A stretch of 64,000 nt of DNA from RYN-230 sp963718305 (GTDB lineage: Bacteria > Actinomycetota > Actinomycetes > Streptosporangiales > Streptosporangiaceae): NCBI GenBank assembly GCA_963718305.1, contig CAVQZG010000004.1, positions 72,260 to 136,259 of the forward strand, read 5' to 3'. Below, one piece after another: positions 51,014-62,766 of this stretch (positions are counted from its first letter, which is position 1; each line of letters starts with the position of its first letter). The translations under genes and the position numbers were made by a program. The notes under the pieces are model-generated. The model was not told where the DNA came from. It made no database searches and was given only the letters and a program-made list of their open reading frames with translations.

Positions 51014-52012
51014 ATGGACGCCACCACACTGCAGAAGGCCATGCCCGGCGCGGACCACGCCCGGGCCGCGAAATACGTCTCTGGCTGTAACGCCGCTTTG
51101 CGCGACGCCAACTGTACGACGGTCAAGCGGGCCGCCATGTTCCTGGCCCAGATCGGCGAGGAGTCCGGTTCAATGCGCTGGGCAGAGGAGCTCGCGTCTG
51201 GCGCCGAGTACGAGGGTCGGCTCGACCTCGGGAACACGCACCCGGGTGATGGTGTGAGATTCAAGGGCCGCGGGTTCATCCAGATCACCGGCCGCGGGAA
51301 CTACACGGCCCTGTCCCGCTGGGCGCACACACACGGTTTCGTGCCGAGCGCGACCTACTTCGTCGATGAGCCACCCCAGCTCGCCACGGACAAGTATGTG
51401 TGGCTGGGGTCGGTCTGGTACTGGACCGTAGCCAGGAAAATGAACACCTTCGCTGACAACTCTGACATCAACGGTGCGACACGCGCCGTTAACGGCGGCC
51501 TGAATGGCCTCAGTGACCGGACCAGCCGGTGGCATCTGTGCCTTCAACTCGGCACCGGGATTCTGCCCGCCCCCGACCACAAGACCTGGAACTCGTCAGG
51601 GCGGCGCAGCCTGCACGACATCGCCCAGGCCACCGGGTCCGCGGCGTCGACCATCCTCCGGCTTACCGCGCAGAACTCCCCGCGGGGGATGTTCCCCACG
51701 GATCTGGCCGATTACATCAACGGGGTGTTCGAAAAGTCCACCCTGAACATGGATAAAGGACTGGTGTGGGAACACGACGTACCAGGATCCACCAAGATCG
51801 ATACCTGGACCACCGGTCAGCACACCAGCGAGCCGCTCGCGGCGCTGGCGACCCAGCTGCAGACCACCCCCGCGCGGACTTTGCAGCTCACCGCCGAGCA
51901 CCCGCCCAGCAAGAGGTTCCCGCACCTGGTGGCGCTGTACATCGACCAGGTGTTCGCGGACGACCCTGCATCGGTGCCATCCGGCATCACTCTCTACTAT
52001 CCGGGGGACTAA
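51014..52012 (+). CDS. GH19 chitinase/endolysin-like protein
   Basis: 332 residues from ATG 51014 (GAGGGGAG upstream). Residues 1-190 are a GH19 lytic domain: FLAQIGEESGSMRW with catalytic Glu near 49-50 and FKGRGFIQITGRGNY (83-97). Two related C-terminal modules follow (about 195-242 and 273-318), each with a LysM-like start and ending Y-I-x-x-V-F (SLHDIAQATGSAASTILRLTA, LAALATQLQTTPARTLQLTA). No signal peptide, which suits an endolysin or non-classical export. Acts on chitin or peptidoglycan. Confidence 0.8.
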   Translation: MDATTLQKAMPGADHARAAKYVSGCNAALRDANCTTVKRAAMFLAQIGEESGSMRWAEELASGAEYEGRLDLGNTHPGDGVRFKGRGFIQITGRGNYTALSRWAHTHGFVPSATYFVDEPPQLATDKYVWLGSVWYWTVARKMNTFADNSDINGATRAVNGGLNGLSDRTSRWHLCLQLGTGILPAPDHKTWNSSGRRSLHDIAQATGSAASTILRLTAQNSPRGMFPTDLADYINGVFEKSTLNMDKGLVWEHDVPGSTKIDTWTTGQHTSEPLAALATQLQTTPARTLQLTAEHPPSKRFPHLVALYIDQVFADDPASVPSGITLYYPGD

Positions 52013-52106
52013 CCCCATGCTGCGCTGGCAGCGCGCCGGAGCCGACCGGGTGATCCCCGGCGGCTTCGCGCCGCGACCTGAAGCCTGGTGCCGCCGCGCC
52101 CGTGAA

Positions 52107-52982
52107 TCAGGCCAGGACAGCCTCGTCGTAGCCGGCCGGGGAACCGGGCAGGCGGGGGAAGATCTCGTGGGCCTCGGTCCAGGCCTGGGTCGCGGCGAAG
52201 ACTTCCCGGGTGTAGGGAAGAAAGACGATACGTTCGCCGGTGCCAAAAGCCCGTACGTCAACCTTGTCCCGGTACTTCTGCGGTACGGCCCGCAAGTGGT
52301 GATGCTTGTAGAGCTCAGGGCGCAGGTCAATCTCCATCTGTGCACGCCGCAGCGCGGCGAGGTACTTGCCGACGTCGGCCTGGCTGACGTCCCGGCCGGT
52401 CACCAGGAACCCGATCATGAATGTGGCGTCGAGGACCTTGCGGAACCCGAAGGCCTCAGCGATGTAAAGCGGGACCCCGAACATCGCGGCCGCCGGGGCT
52501 CGCCGTTCCAGTAGCGCGTCCAGCCGCTCATTGGGCGGCCCCTGGAAGGTGAGCTTGACCTCCTCCGGAGAAAGCACGGCCTCCAGCGCCTGCACGGTGG
52601 TGAAGTGGCTCCCGGAGTGGTAGCCCACCCCCACCGGCACCCCGGCGAGATCCTCCGGCCGGCGCACCGGCGACTCGGGCGGCACGACGATAGCGCAGGG
52701 CGCCACCGAATAGGCCGTGGCCACGAGCTGCCCGGTCCGCTCCCCCGCGGCGGCGTTCGTGGCCCAATGGCACGCGCAGCTGATGTCTGCACCGCCGCGG
52801 CCAGCACCGAAGGTCTCAAACGCGCCAGTCTTGATCTCCCCGGCATCGTCTCGCCCCCCGGGGCGGATCCCGTAGTCGCCCTCGGGCACGAAGTTGTACT
52901 CGAGCCCTTCGGCAGCGAAGTAGCCCTTCTCTTCCGCGACCCATTCCTGCAGCCGCCCGTGCGGCAAGATCGTGAGCGCCAT
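52107..52982 (-). CDS. NMT1/THI5-like substrate-binding protein
   Basis: 291 residues from ATG 52982 (AGGAG six bases upstream; an ATG also at 52985). Periplasmic-binding type II fold: LQEWVAEEKGYFAAEGLEYNF at the front, PEDLAGVPVGVGYHSGSHF in the hinge region. There is no signal peptide or lipobox and no ABC partner nearby, so it may be a cytoplasmic relative (as with THI5 or some decarboxylases) rather than an importer part. Divergent from the P450 gene. Confidence 0.7.
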   Translation of the reverse strand: MALTILPHGRLQEWVAEEKGYFAAEGLEYNFVPEGDYGIRPGGRDDAGEIKTGAFETFGAGRGGADISCACHWATNAAAGERTGQLVATAYSVAPCAIVVPPESPVRRPEDLAGVPVGVGYHSGSHFTTVQALEAVLSPEEVKLTFQGPPNERLDALLERRAPAAAMFGVPLYIAEAFGFRKVLDATFMIGFLVTGRDVSQADVGKYLAALRRAQMEIDLRPELYKHHHLRAVPQKYRDKVDVRAFGTGERIVFLPYTREVFAATQAWTEAHEIFPRLPGSPAGYDEAVLA

Positions 52983-53277
52983 CATGACTCCTAGCAGTGG
53001 CCAGCCCCCAGTGACCGCCCGCCCGGCGCACCATCCTTTCCGGCAGCGCGTACCAGCGCGGGCCGATGGGTCCACGGTAGGCGGTTGCGGTCTCGCGAGC
53101 CAGGCCGAATGCCGGCCTTGACCACGCAGGGACAGGCGCGTTTGCGGGCGGTGGTCCTGCCCGGGCCCCGTGTGCCAGGTGGCTTGCAAGCGGAATGCAA
53201 TGAAACCGTCCGGGTCGGCCTCCGAAGCTGGAGGCGGGCGGGGAGTGCCCCTGCCCGGGCAGCCCGAAGGAGTCACC

Positions 53278-54420
53278 GTGACCGTCACCACCACCGGCCA
53301 CCCGCCAGTCTTGCGTTTCGATTCCCAGCCGGACGGCGGGCCGCCGCCCATCCTTTGCAGCGGCGGCCACGACTTCGCTTTCCGTCCCGCCGGCGGTCCG
53401 CCCATGCTGATCCTGCGGCGGCGCCCCGACGTACTCCGCGTCCTCACCAGCACCAGGAATTTCGGCATGGCCGCCGTCACCAGCCGGGGCGGGCTGCTCG
53501 GCTGCCCGCTCACCGGGGCGGAAATGCAATCCCCGGACGGTGGCCTGCTGAACATGGACCCGCCGCGGCTGCGCTCGTACCGGCAGAAGATCGCCGGGCT
53601 GTTCACCCGCCGCGCCGCGGAAGCGACCCGCCCGCTGGCCCGGGGGCTCGCCCGCCACCTCGCCGACGCGCTGCACGGCCACGCCACCGCGGACGCCCTC
53701 ACCGGGTTCGCTGAGCCGTTCACCACCACCGCGGTCAGCGCGGCCATGGGAACACCACTGGCCGACTGGGACAAGATCCTCGACGCCTCCCGGATCGCGT
53801 TCGCCGTCGTCCCCGGCCCGGCCGCCGTCGATAACGTGGCCGCGGCGTGGGATGACCTGTACAGCTACTACACCCGCGCCGCGGCCCGGCCCAGCGGGGG
53901 ATTAACCGCCCAGCTCGCCGGGGCGCTGAACGGGCACACCGCCGCCCAGATCGCGCACGTCACCGGCACCGTCTCCAACGGGTTCGGCGCGATGCTCCCC
54001 ATCCTCGCCGTCGCGATCGCCGAACTCGCCCGGCAGCCGGACGTCGTCGCCTCGTGCACCCAGGGGGAACGCACCTGGGCGTCGGTCGCGGGAGAACTGC
54101 TGAGCACGCGCACGATGTTCCCCGTCGCCCTGCCGCGCATCGCCCTGGCTGACACGTGGCTCGGCGGACGGCCGATCGCCAAGGGCACCACCGTGCTGCC
54201 GTCCCTGATCGCCGCGGCGCACGATGGCCCGGTGTCACCCAGCATCCCGTTCGGGGCAGGCCCGCACTACTGCCCCGGCGCCGCGCTCACCCGCGTCTGG
54301 CTCTGTGCCGCGCTCGAGGCGTTCTTCGGGACGTTCCCCCGGGCTCGGCTCGCGGGTGACCTGGACTGGCAGGCGGGAACGCTGCCGGTCCCCCGGGAGA
54401 TAACAGTGGCGCTGCGCTAA
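53278..54420 (+). CDS. Atypical cytochrome P450
   Basis: 380 residues from GTG 53278, with GAAGGAG five bases upstream. Haem loop FGAGPHYCPGAAL with Cys332 is clear. But the I-helix lacks the AGxxT core (TVSNGFGAML near 230), the K-helix reads GELLS where ExxR is expected (the Arg is missing, near 272), and the stretch between AAAHD and the haem loop is about 20 residues shorter than usual. One TTA codon (about 53901). P450s without ExxR are known in streptomycetes (CYP157 type). Monooxygenase activity is therefore uncertain. Confidence 0.8.
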   Translation: MTVTTTGHPPVLRFDSQPDGGPPPILCSGGHDFAFRPAGGPPMLILRRRPDVLRVLTSTRNFGMAAVTSRGGLLGCPLTGAEMQSPDGGLLNMDPPRLRSYRQKIAGLFTRRAAEATRPLARGLARHLADALHGHATADALTGFAEPFTTTAVSAAMGTPLADWDKILDASRIAFAVVPGPAAVDNVAAAWDDLYSYYTRAAARPSGGLTAQLAGALNGHTAAQIAHVTGTVSNGFGAMLPILAVAIAELARQPDVVASCTQGERTWASVAGELLSTRTMFPVALPRIALADTWLGGRPIAKGTTVLPSLIAAAHDGPVSPSIPFGAGPHYCPGAALTRVWLCAALEAFFGTFPRARLAGDLDWQAGTLPVPREITVALR

Positions 54421-54444
54421 CCGCCACGGCACGTGGACCTGGTC

Positions 54445-54753
54445 TTACGCCTGCTGCATCCGAGGCAGTCGCTCGATGACTTCGGCCCCGATCCTCAGGC
54501 CCTCGTCCACTGAGACAGCGGGGTGGACATCAATGTCGAACACATCGCTCCACTCCAGCTCGAGCTCCATCACCTGCTCGAAGGTGTCGACGGAGAAGAT
54601 GCTGATGACTTGCACCGCCGAGGCGATAGGCCAGTACTCGGCAATTACCCGGATGCCCTTGGGGTACTGCCACGCGGCCCGGCGCATCAGCGCCCCGTCT
54701 CGTTCCGCGGCCGGTACAGACGAACGGAACTTCAACAACGCAACGTAATCCAC
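54445..54753 (-). CDS. DUF3303-like small protein
   Basis: 102 residues, GTG start after AGGGGGA. Ferredoxin-like alpha/beta pattern with YVALLKFR, IRVIAEYWPIASAVQVISIF and FDIDVHPAVSVDEG. Resembles DUF3303-type proteins of unknown role. Convergent with the P450 gene. Confidence 0.6.
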   Translation of the reverse strand: MDYVALLKFRSSVPAAERDGALMRRAAWQYPKGIRVIAEYWPIASAVQVISIFSVDTFEQVMELELEWSDVFDIDVHPAVSVDEGLRIGAEVIERLPRMQQA

Positions 54754-55329
54754 AACGATCCCCCTGTTCTAACTGATCCCCATCAGTCCCCGGGCTGACG
54801 ACCAGATACGTCGGTGACACACCAACGGCCCCCACAAGCCAGCCTCGGGCGTGCTTCAGCCCATCACACCCCGGATAAACCGTCAACGCCGGCCGGCCAG
54901 CCGCTATCCGCCTGATTACGGCAGCACCCTGGGGTGGGCCCGGTCAGCCCGGAGATCCTGGCGCTGGAGCCGGAGCCGATCGCTGTCACGGAGGCCGCGC
55001 CGCCGAAAAGTCCGTTATCGAGGAGAAATTTGTCGCGCCGCCAGATTCCGGCAGCCCCGGGTCAATGTCTTGTTGGCCAGCCATTCACCATACGGCGCTA
55101 ACGCTGGCCTCTTATACCGCGGCAATTCAGGCCCAGAAAATGTCCGCGCGATCTTATGGCCCCGCAGGAGGGAGAACCTTCACCCTAGGCAGGTGATGAG
55201 CTGCTTCTGCCCGCCCGATAGAAAGGGATCGGGGTCGGCCGCGCTCGCAGGTTGCCAAATGACTGCACCGGCTCGGGGTTGGCGCCCGGTGAGGGATGCT
55301 GCGCTACGTCGAGGTGACAGGGGACGGCC
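54754..55329. other. Intergenic region, no gene seen
   Basis: 576 bases with weaker codon bias and several stops in each frame. I see no RNA gene or clear repeat. The right end must hold the promoter for the polysaccharide genes; the segment around 55010-55170 is less GC-rich than the rest. Confidence 0.5.
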
Positions 55330-58043
55330 GTGGGTGCTGAGCGGGATCGGGTGAATGGGTTCGGGCGGCTGGAGGACGGGCTGCGCCAGGCGGGCGAGTG
55401 GTACCAGTGGGGACCGTATGTCAGCGAGCGGCAGTGGGGCACGGTGCGCGAGGACTACAGCGCGGACGGCGAGGCGTGGGATTACCTGCCGCATGATCAC
55501 GCGCGGTCCCGGGCCTACCGCTGGGGGGAGGATGGGCTGGCCGGGTTCTGTGATGTGGAGCAGCGGCTGTGCCTGGGACTGGCCCTGTGGAACGGCAAGG
55601 ACCCGATCCTCAAGGAGCGGGCGTTCGGGCTGACCGGGGCGCAGGGCAATCACGGCGAGGACGTGAAGGAGTACTGGTGGTACCTGGATGCGCTGCCGAG
55701 CCACGCGTGGAACCGGTGGCGTTATCACTATCCTCAAGGCCCGTTCCCCTATCAGGACCTCATCGACACGAACGGGGCGCGTAACCGCGAGGAGCCTGAG
55801 TACGAGCTGCTGGATACCGGGGCGTTCGACGGCGACCGGTACTGGATCACCGAGGTGCATTACGCCAAGGCCAGCGCCGATGACCTGCTGATGACCGTGC
55901 AGGTGACCAACGCCGGACCGGAGACGGCCACCCTGCACGTGCTGCCGACCGCGTGGTTCCGCAACACCTGGTCCTGGGACGTGGACGCGCCCAAGCCGGA
56001 GCTGCGGGCGGTGGGTGATTCGTCGGTCGGTATCGATCATCCGTTCGCCGGCCCGCTGGAGCTGCTGGCCGGCCCCGGGCCGGACGGGACGATCCCGGCC
56101 GCGCTGTTCTGCGAGAACGAGACCAACGACCAGCGGCTGTTCGGCTCCGCGCCGCTCACGCCGTATCCGAAGGACGGCATCAACGACCACGTGGTCAGCG
56201 GGGCGGCCACCGTCAATCCCGAGCGCACCGGCACCAAGTGCTCGTTCTGGTACCAGCTGACGGTCCAGCCCGGCCAGACGGCCGAGGTGCGGCTGCGGCT
56301 GCGGACGCCGCCCGCCAAAGCGCCCCGCGGGAAGGCGAACGACCCGCTCGGTACCCAGTTCAGCCAGGTAGTGGCGCAGCGGCAGGCCGAGGCGGACGAG
56401 TTCTACGCCGAGCTCACCCCGGCCGGCGCGAGCGCCGACGAGGCGCTGGTGATGCGCCAGGCGTTCGCCGGGCTGCTGTGGAGCAAGCAGCTGTTCTACT
56501 ACGACGTGGCCCGCTGGCTGGACGGGGACCCGACCCAGCCGGTGCCCCCGGCGCAGCGCCTGACGGGCCGGAACTCCCGGTGGCGCAACTTCGATGCGTT
56601 CGACATCATGTCGATGCCGGACAAATGGGAGTACCCCTGGTTCGCGGCCTGGGATCTGGCCTTCCACTGTGTGGCCCTGGCCCATGTGGACCCGGCGTTC
56701 GCCAAGTACCAGCTGATCTTGCTCTGCCGGGAGTGGTTCCAGCATCCCAATGGTGCGCTGCCCGCCTATGAATGGGATTTCGGCGACGTCAACCCGCCGG
56801 TGCAGGCGTGGGCGGCCGCAGAGGTGTTCGCGATCGACGGCGCCCGCGACATCGACTTCGTCAGCCGGATCTTCGACAAGCTGCTGGTCAACTTCACCTG
56901 GTGGGTGAACCGGGAGGACTCCGAGGGCAACAACCTGTTCGAGGGCGGCTTCCTCGGCCTGGACAACATCGGCCCCATCGACCGCTCGCATCTTCCGGTG
57001 GGCGGCATCCTGGAGCAATCCGATGCCACCGGCTGGATGGGCTTCTACGCGATCGCCATGGCTTCCCTGGCGGTGGTCCTGAACCGGTCCGGCCAGCGGC
57101 CCGGCGTGGATCTGGTCCTCAAGTTCCTCGAGCACTTCGCCGCCATCAGCGAGGCGCTCGAAGGCCTCGGGCTGTGGGATGAGACCGATGGGCTCTACTA
57201 CGACCGGCTGCTCACCCCCAGCGGGGACGCCGTTTCGGTGAAGGTCCGGTCGATGGTGGGAATCATCCCGATCCTGGCGGCGGCCGTCATCCAGGAGGAT
57301 GACCTCGAGGTGGCGCTCACGGTAGGCAAGCAGTTCGCGGTGTTCATGGACCGGCACAGCCTGGCCGAGCGGGAAACGCTCAGCGAGACCGGCCTGGTCC
57401 GCGGAGATCAGGGCCAGCGACGGCTACTGCTGAGCCTGGCCGGTGTCAGCCGGCTGGAGAAGTTGTTCGCGAAGCTGTTCGATCCCGGCGAGTTCCTGTC
57501 CCCGCATGGCCTGCGGGCCCTGTCGGCCTACCATCGCGAGCATCCGTACGTCCTCGACGTCGAAGGCATCCAGGCCAGCATCGACTACGAGCCGGCCGAA
57601 TCCACCACCGCCATGTTCGGCGGGAACTCCAACTGGCGCGGCCCGCTCTGGTTCCCGCTCAACTACCTGGTGATCACCGCTCTGGAGCGCTACCACCGGT
57701 TCTTCGGCGACGAGTTCACGATCGAGTACCCGACCGGGTCGGGCATGCAGCTCACCCTGGACAAGGTCGCTGCCGACCTGCAGGACCGGCTCATCTCGGT
57801 CTTCACCCGCGGACCCGAGGGCCGGCGGCCATGCTTCGGCGGGACCGAGCGGATCCAGCACGACCCGGCCTGGCGGGACAACATGATTTTCAGCGAGTAC
57901 TTCCACGGCGACAACGGGGCAGCCATCGGCGCCGCGCACCAGACCGGCTGGACCGGGCTCATCGCTGACATGATCCGCCGCCGCCACGGAGCGGTTGATC
58001 CCATCGGGGACGTCATCCGGGCCATGGGACGGGAGGCCGGGCA

Positions 58044-58047
<4 letters not shown>
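55330..58047 (+). CDS. GH63/MGH1-like glycoside hydrolase
   Basis: 905 residues, GTG start. N-terminal beta-rich half (to about 370) and a C-terminal (alpha/alpha)6 barrel: MSMPDKWEYPWFAAWDLAFH, GALPAYEWDFGDVNPPVQAWAA, and SNWRGPLWFPLNYL are features of the mannosylglycerate-hydrolase-like/GH63 group. Acts on alpha-linked glucans or glycosyl-glycerates in the cytoplasm (no signal peptide). Overlaps the glgX start by four bases (ATGA), so they are co-translated and likely share storage-sugar turnover. Confidence 0.8.
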
Positions 58048-60179
<2,132 letters not shown>

Positions 60180-60183
<4 letters not shown>

Positions 60184-60743
60184 CCAGCGGGGGCAGCAGA
60201 GTGGGTACTGCGCCACCTCGACACTGCAGCCCTGATACACAGCCCGATGATGACGATCACGATCACGCCGATCACCGCCCTGGTGCCGGCTTTCCCGATG
60301 CGCTTCGTGATCTCCTCGCCAAGGAAATACGACAGCCCCACGTACATTCCGATCCAGCCGATGCCAGCGGTGAGCGCGCCGAGCAGAAATATGTAGAGCC
60401 GGACCCGGAATATTCCGGATACAAACGCCGGCATCGTCACGGAGGCCACGAAGTTATGACGGGCGAAGGACCGGTCTCCTTTGAGGAGCAGTTTCAGCCG
60501 CGATTTTTCCAGCCGTCCGGGGTGGTCGAGCAATCCGCGTCCCCCGTGGATACCAATTTCATATCCGGCTAGCGAACCGAGCATCCAGGCGGCTATGGCC
60601 GTGGCCAGCACGGTCCATATATTCAGCCGGCCCTCTCCCGCTAATGTGCCCGCTGCGATCAGCGACGCATCGCCGGGGCCGGGCAGGCCGGCTCCCAAGA
60701 TCGCGACGAGCACGAACAGGACCAGGTATTCGGGCAGATTCAT
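60180..60743 (-). CDS. DedA/VTT-family membrane protein
   Basis: 187 residues with about five helices. GLPGPGDASLIAAGTLAGEG and the GYEIGIHGGRGLL loop, then HNFVASVTMPAFVSGIFR and GMYVGLSYFLGEEI match the DedA/SNARE-associated family, now linked to lipid-carrier or phospholipid flipping. Its stop overlaps the glgX stop in the convergent sequence CTAG. Confidence 0.85.
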
Positions 60744-60756
60744 CCCGGCTCACCAG

Positions 60757-61413
60757 CTAGGTGACGATGTAGTAGATGCTGGTCGCGACCAGCCAGAAGC
60801 CGAGGACCAGGGACACGACGATGATGACCTGGTCGGTGTGGGTGTCGATCCAGTGCCGCGAGCGGGCGAGGAAGTCCTGCGCCTGCTGGGGGCGGAACCC
60901 GGCGTAGATCTCCATCGCCAGGAGCGAGGAGGTGGCGATGACGCAGAACAGCGCGAGCGTCAGGTAACTCTCCCAGGATGACAACTTCGCGTCGACGATG
61001 ACCGTGACGCCTGCGGCGATGAGTCCCCAGGGCTGGGTGAGCGGGCCGAGGCCGATGGCGTACCACGGGGTCATGTTGTCGATGTGCGTCTGCCATCTGG
61101 GGGGCTTTTTCGGCGGTTTCGGCTTGCCCAGCTTCCGGTAATACCGGATCGCGATCAGCAGCAGCCCGGCGCCGATGGCGAGCTTGACGGCGAGTGCGGC
61201 CAGTGAGGGAGCTGTGTTTGACTTCGGGGGGTGGTTGCCGGTGACGAGCACCGTGGCTGCGATCACGATCGCGAGCGAAACGAGCCAGCCGAAGATGAAC
61301 GCGGCGCCTTTCCGCACGCCGCCCTCCGACGCGAGGATAAGGATGAACGCGGTGAGCGGGATCGGTTCGAGCGTGATCGCCAAGCCGATGAGAATGAGGC
61401 TAAGGACGAGCAT
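60757..61413 (-). CDS. GAP/Sap-family membrane protein
   Basis: 218 residues from ATG 61413. Six helices in a LysE-like pattern: LVLSLILIGLAITLEPIPLTAFILI, then GGVRKGAAFIFGWLVSLAIVIA, and a C-terminal helix VIIVVSLVLGFWLVATSIYYIV. Resembles the GAP (sulfolipid-addressing, Sap) family of actinobacteria, often encoded next to lipid export genes. Follows by 13 bases into dedA on the same strand. Confidence 0.8.
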   Translation of the reverse strand: MLVLSLILIGLAITLEPIPLTAFILILASEGGVRKGAAFIFGWLVSLAIVIAATVLVTGNHPPKSNTAPSLAALAVKLAIGAGLLLIAIRYYRKLGKPKPPKKPPRWQTHIDNMTPWYAIGLGPLTQPWGLIAAGVTVIVDAKLSSWESYLTLALFCVIATSSLLAMEIYAGFRPQQAQDFLARSRHWIDTHTDQVIIVVSLVLGFWLVATSIYYIVT

Positions 61414-61863
61414 GTGCGCCCCAATCTGCTGGCTGCGCAGGCACCGCGGAGCGCCCGCACCAAGGCACCGGCCTGAGCGGGCCACCTGTTATCCCGGTCA
61501 GCTCCCTCGGGCCTCGCTTCGGGACGCCAACCTCCCGTTGGTCACCTCCATGATCCGCCCCGCGGCGACCGGCAGGACCACCCGCCCAGGGTGGTGAGCG
61601 ACTCTGAGCACGAGCCGGATACCGGCTGGCGCTCGCCCATAGATAAGGCAAATGCCCCATGACCCGCAGCCGGTGCCCGATCTAGTTTTGGCCGTACGGA
61701 TAGGCACGCCGGTGATGGGAGCCGAGATGGTGGTCACGAAGCCCGCTGCGCTGGCGGATCTGGGTCAGCGAACTTGTGCGCGGCGGGCGGCGGGCGGCTG
61801 CCGGGGCGTTGCGGAGTGCACGCTGCGGGCAGGCGGGCGCGTCGTTGCGGTGGGGCGACGGTC
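61414..61863. other. Intergenic region, no gene seen
   Basis: 450 bases between divergent genes. No convincing ORF, RNA or repeat. The stretch 61635-61700 is less GC-rich and may carry the promoter for the hydrolase gene. Confidence 0.45.
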
Positions 61864-62655
61864 GTGACCGGGGAGTGGGCGCGCTGGGATCGCCGCGAAG
61901 GCGGGCCGGGTAATGCCAGGCATACGGCGTTGCTGTTGCCGGGGGGTTTGTGCACCGCGGTGCAGTACGAGGAGCTGATGGCTGAGCCGGTGCTGGCGGA
62001 TGTCCGGATGATTGCGGTGACCGTGCCGGGAATGGGCGGCACCCCTGCCCCGCAGGACCTCAGTATCGAGAACCTCGCGCACCTGGCGGCGCAGTGCGCT
62101 GCTGACCTCGGCTGCGACGTCGTGGTGGGGTTCAGCATGGGCGCCAATATCGCCCTGGAGATGGCGGGGTCCGGCGCGTTCTCGGGGCCGCTGGTGCTGC
62201 TGGCGCCCTGTTTCTCCCGGCAGGACGAGGCCATCTTCCTCCGCGCTCTTGACCGGCTGGCCCGGGTGCTGGGGCACCTGCCGTTCGCCGCCATGCTGAA
62301 GCTGATGGGCCCGGCCATGAAAGGAATGCCGCTGCCCCCGGACCGCCGCAAGGTGCTCACCGCGGAGCTGCGCAAGAACGACCCGCATGTCGCCCGGCGC
62401 GGAATTCACTGCTATCTGCAGTATCTGGACCGCTACGGCTCGGTGGCGTCACGACTGTGCCAGGCCGGCGTGCCGGCCTGGGTAGTCCACGGCGAGCGCG
62501 GCGACGGCGGGATCACCGACGAGGAACGGCGCACCCTCGAAGAGTGCCCCCAGATAAGCCTGATCACCATCCCCGGCGCGAGCTACTTCACCCCTAACGA
62601 GGAGCCAGCGCTGGTCGCCAAGCTCGTCGCCCAGGCCCTCGAGCAAATCCGCTGA
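61864..62655 (+). CDS. Alpha/beta hydrolase lacking the usual histidine
   Basis: 263 residues from GTG 61864, where homology begins. HTALLLPGGLCTAVQYEEL, VTVPGMGGTPAP, nucleophile elbow VVGFSMGAN and VHGERGDGG are clear. At the C-terminus where relatives have GHF before PxEEP the sequence is IPGASYFTPNEEP, so Tyr replaces the catalytic His. It may be inactive, use another residue, or have an altered reaction. Confidence 0.75.
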   Translation: MTGEWARWDRREGGPGNARHTALLLPGGLCTAVQYEELMAEPVLADVRMIAVTVPGMGGTPAPQDLSIENLAHLAAQCAADLGCDVVVGFSMGANIALEMAGSGAFSGPLVLLAPCFSRQDEAIFLRALDRLARVLGHLPFAAMLKLMGPAMKGMPLPPDRRKVLTAELRKNDPHVARRGIHCYLQYLDRYGSVASRLCQAGVPAWVVHGERGDGGITDEERRTLEECPQISLITIPGASYFTPNEEPALVAKLVAQALEQIR

Positions 62656-62766
62656 CCAGGACGGACCGCACGGCCCACCACCTGATCGGCGAGCAGGGTT
62701 CCACGCTTCGCAACCTCCGCGCCCACGGGCGTTATCGCTTCGTGGGTGCCGTGGTAGACACGTGAC

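Noticed and set aside
54754..55329. A small gene or RNA in the gap before the GH63-like gene
   Set aside because: No codon bias, ribosome site with sensible product, or stable tRNA-like fold was seen.
55180..57357. A 725-residue open frame antisense to the GH63-like gene
   Set aside because: Shadow frame caused by high third-position GC; no motifs.
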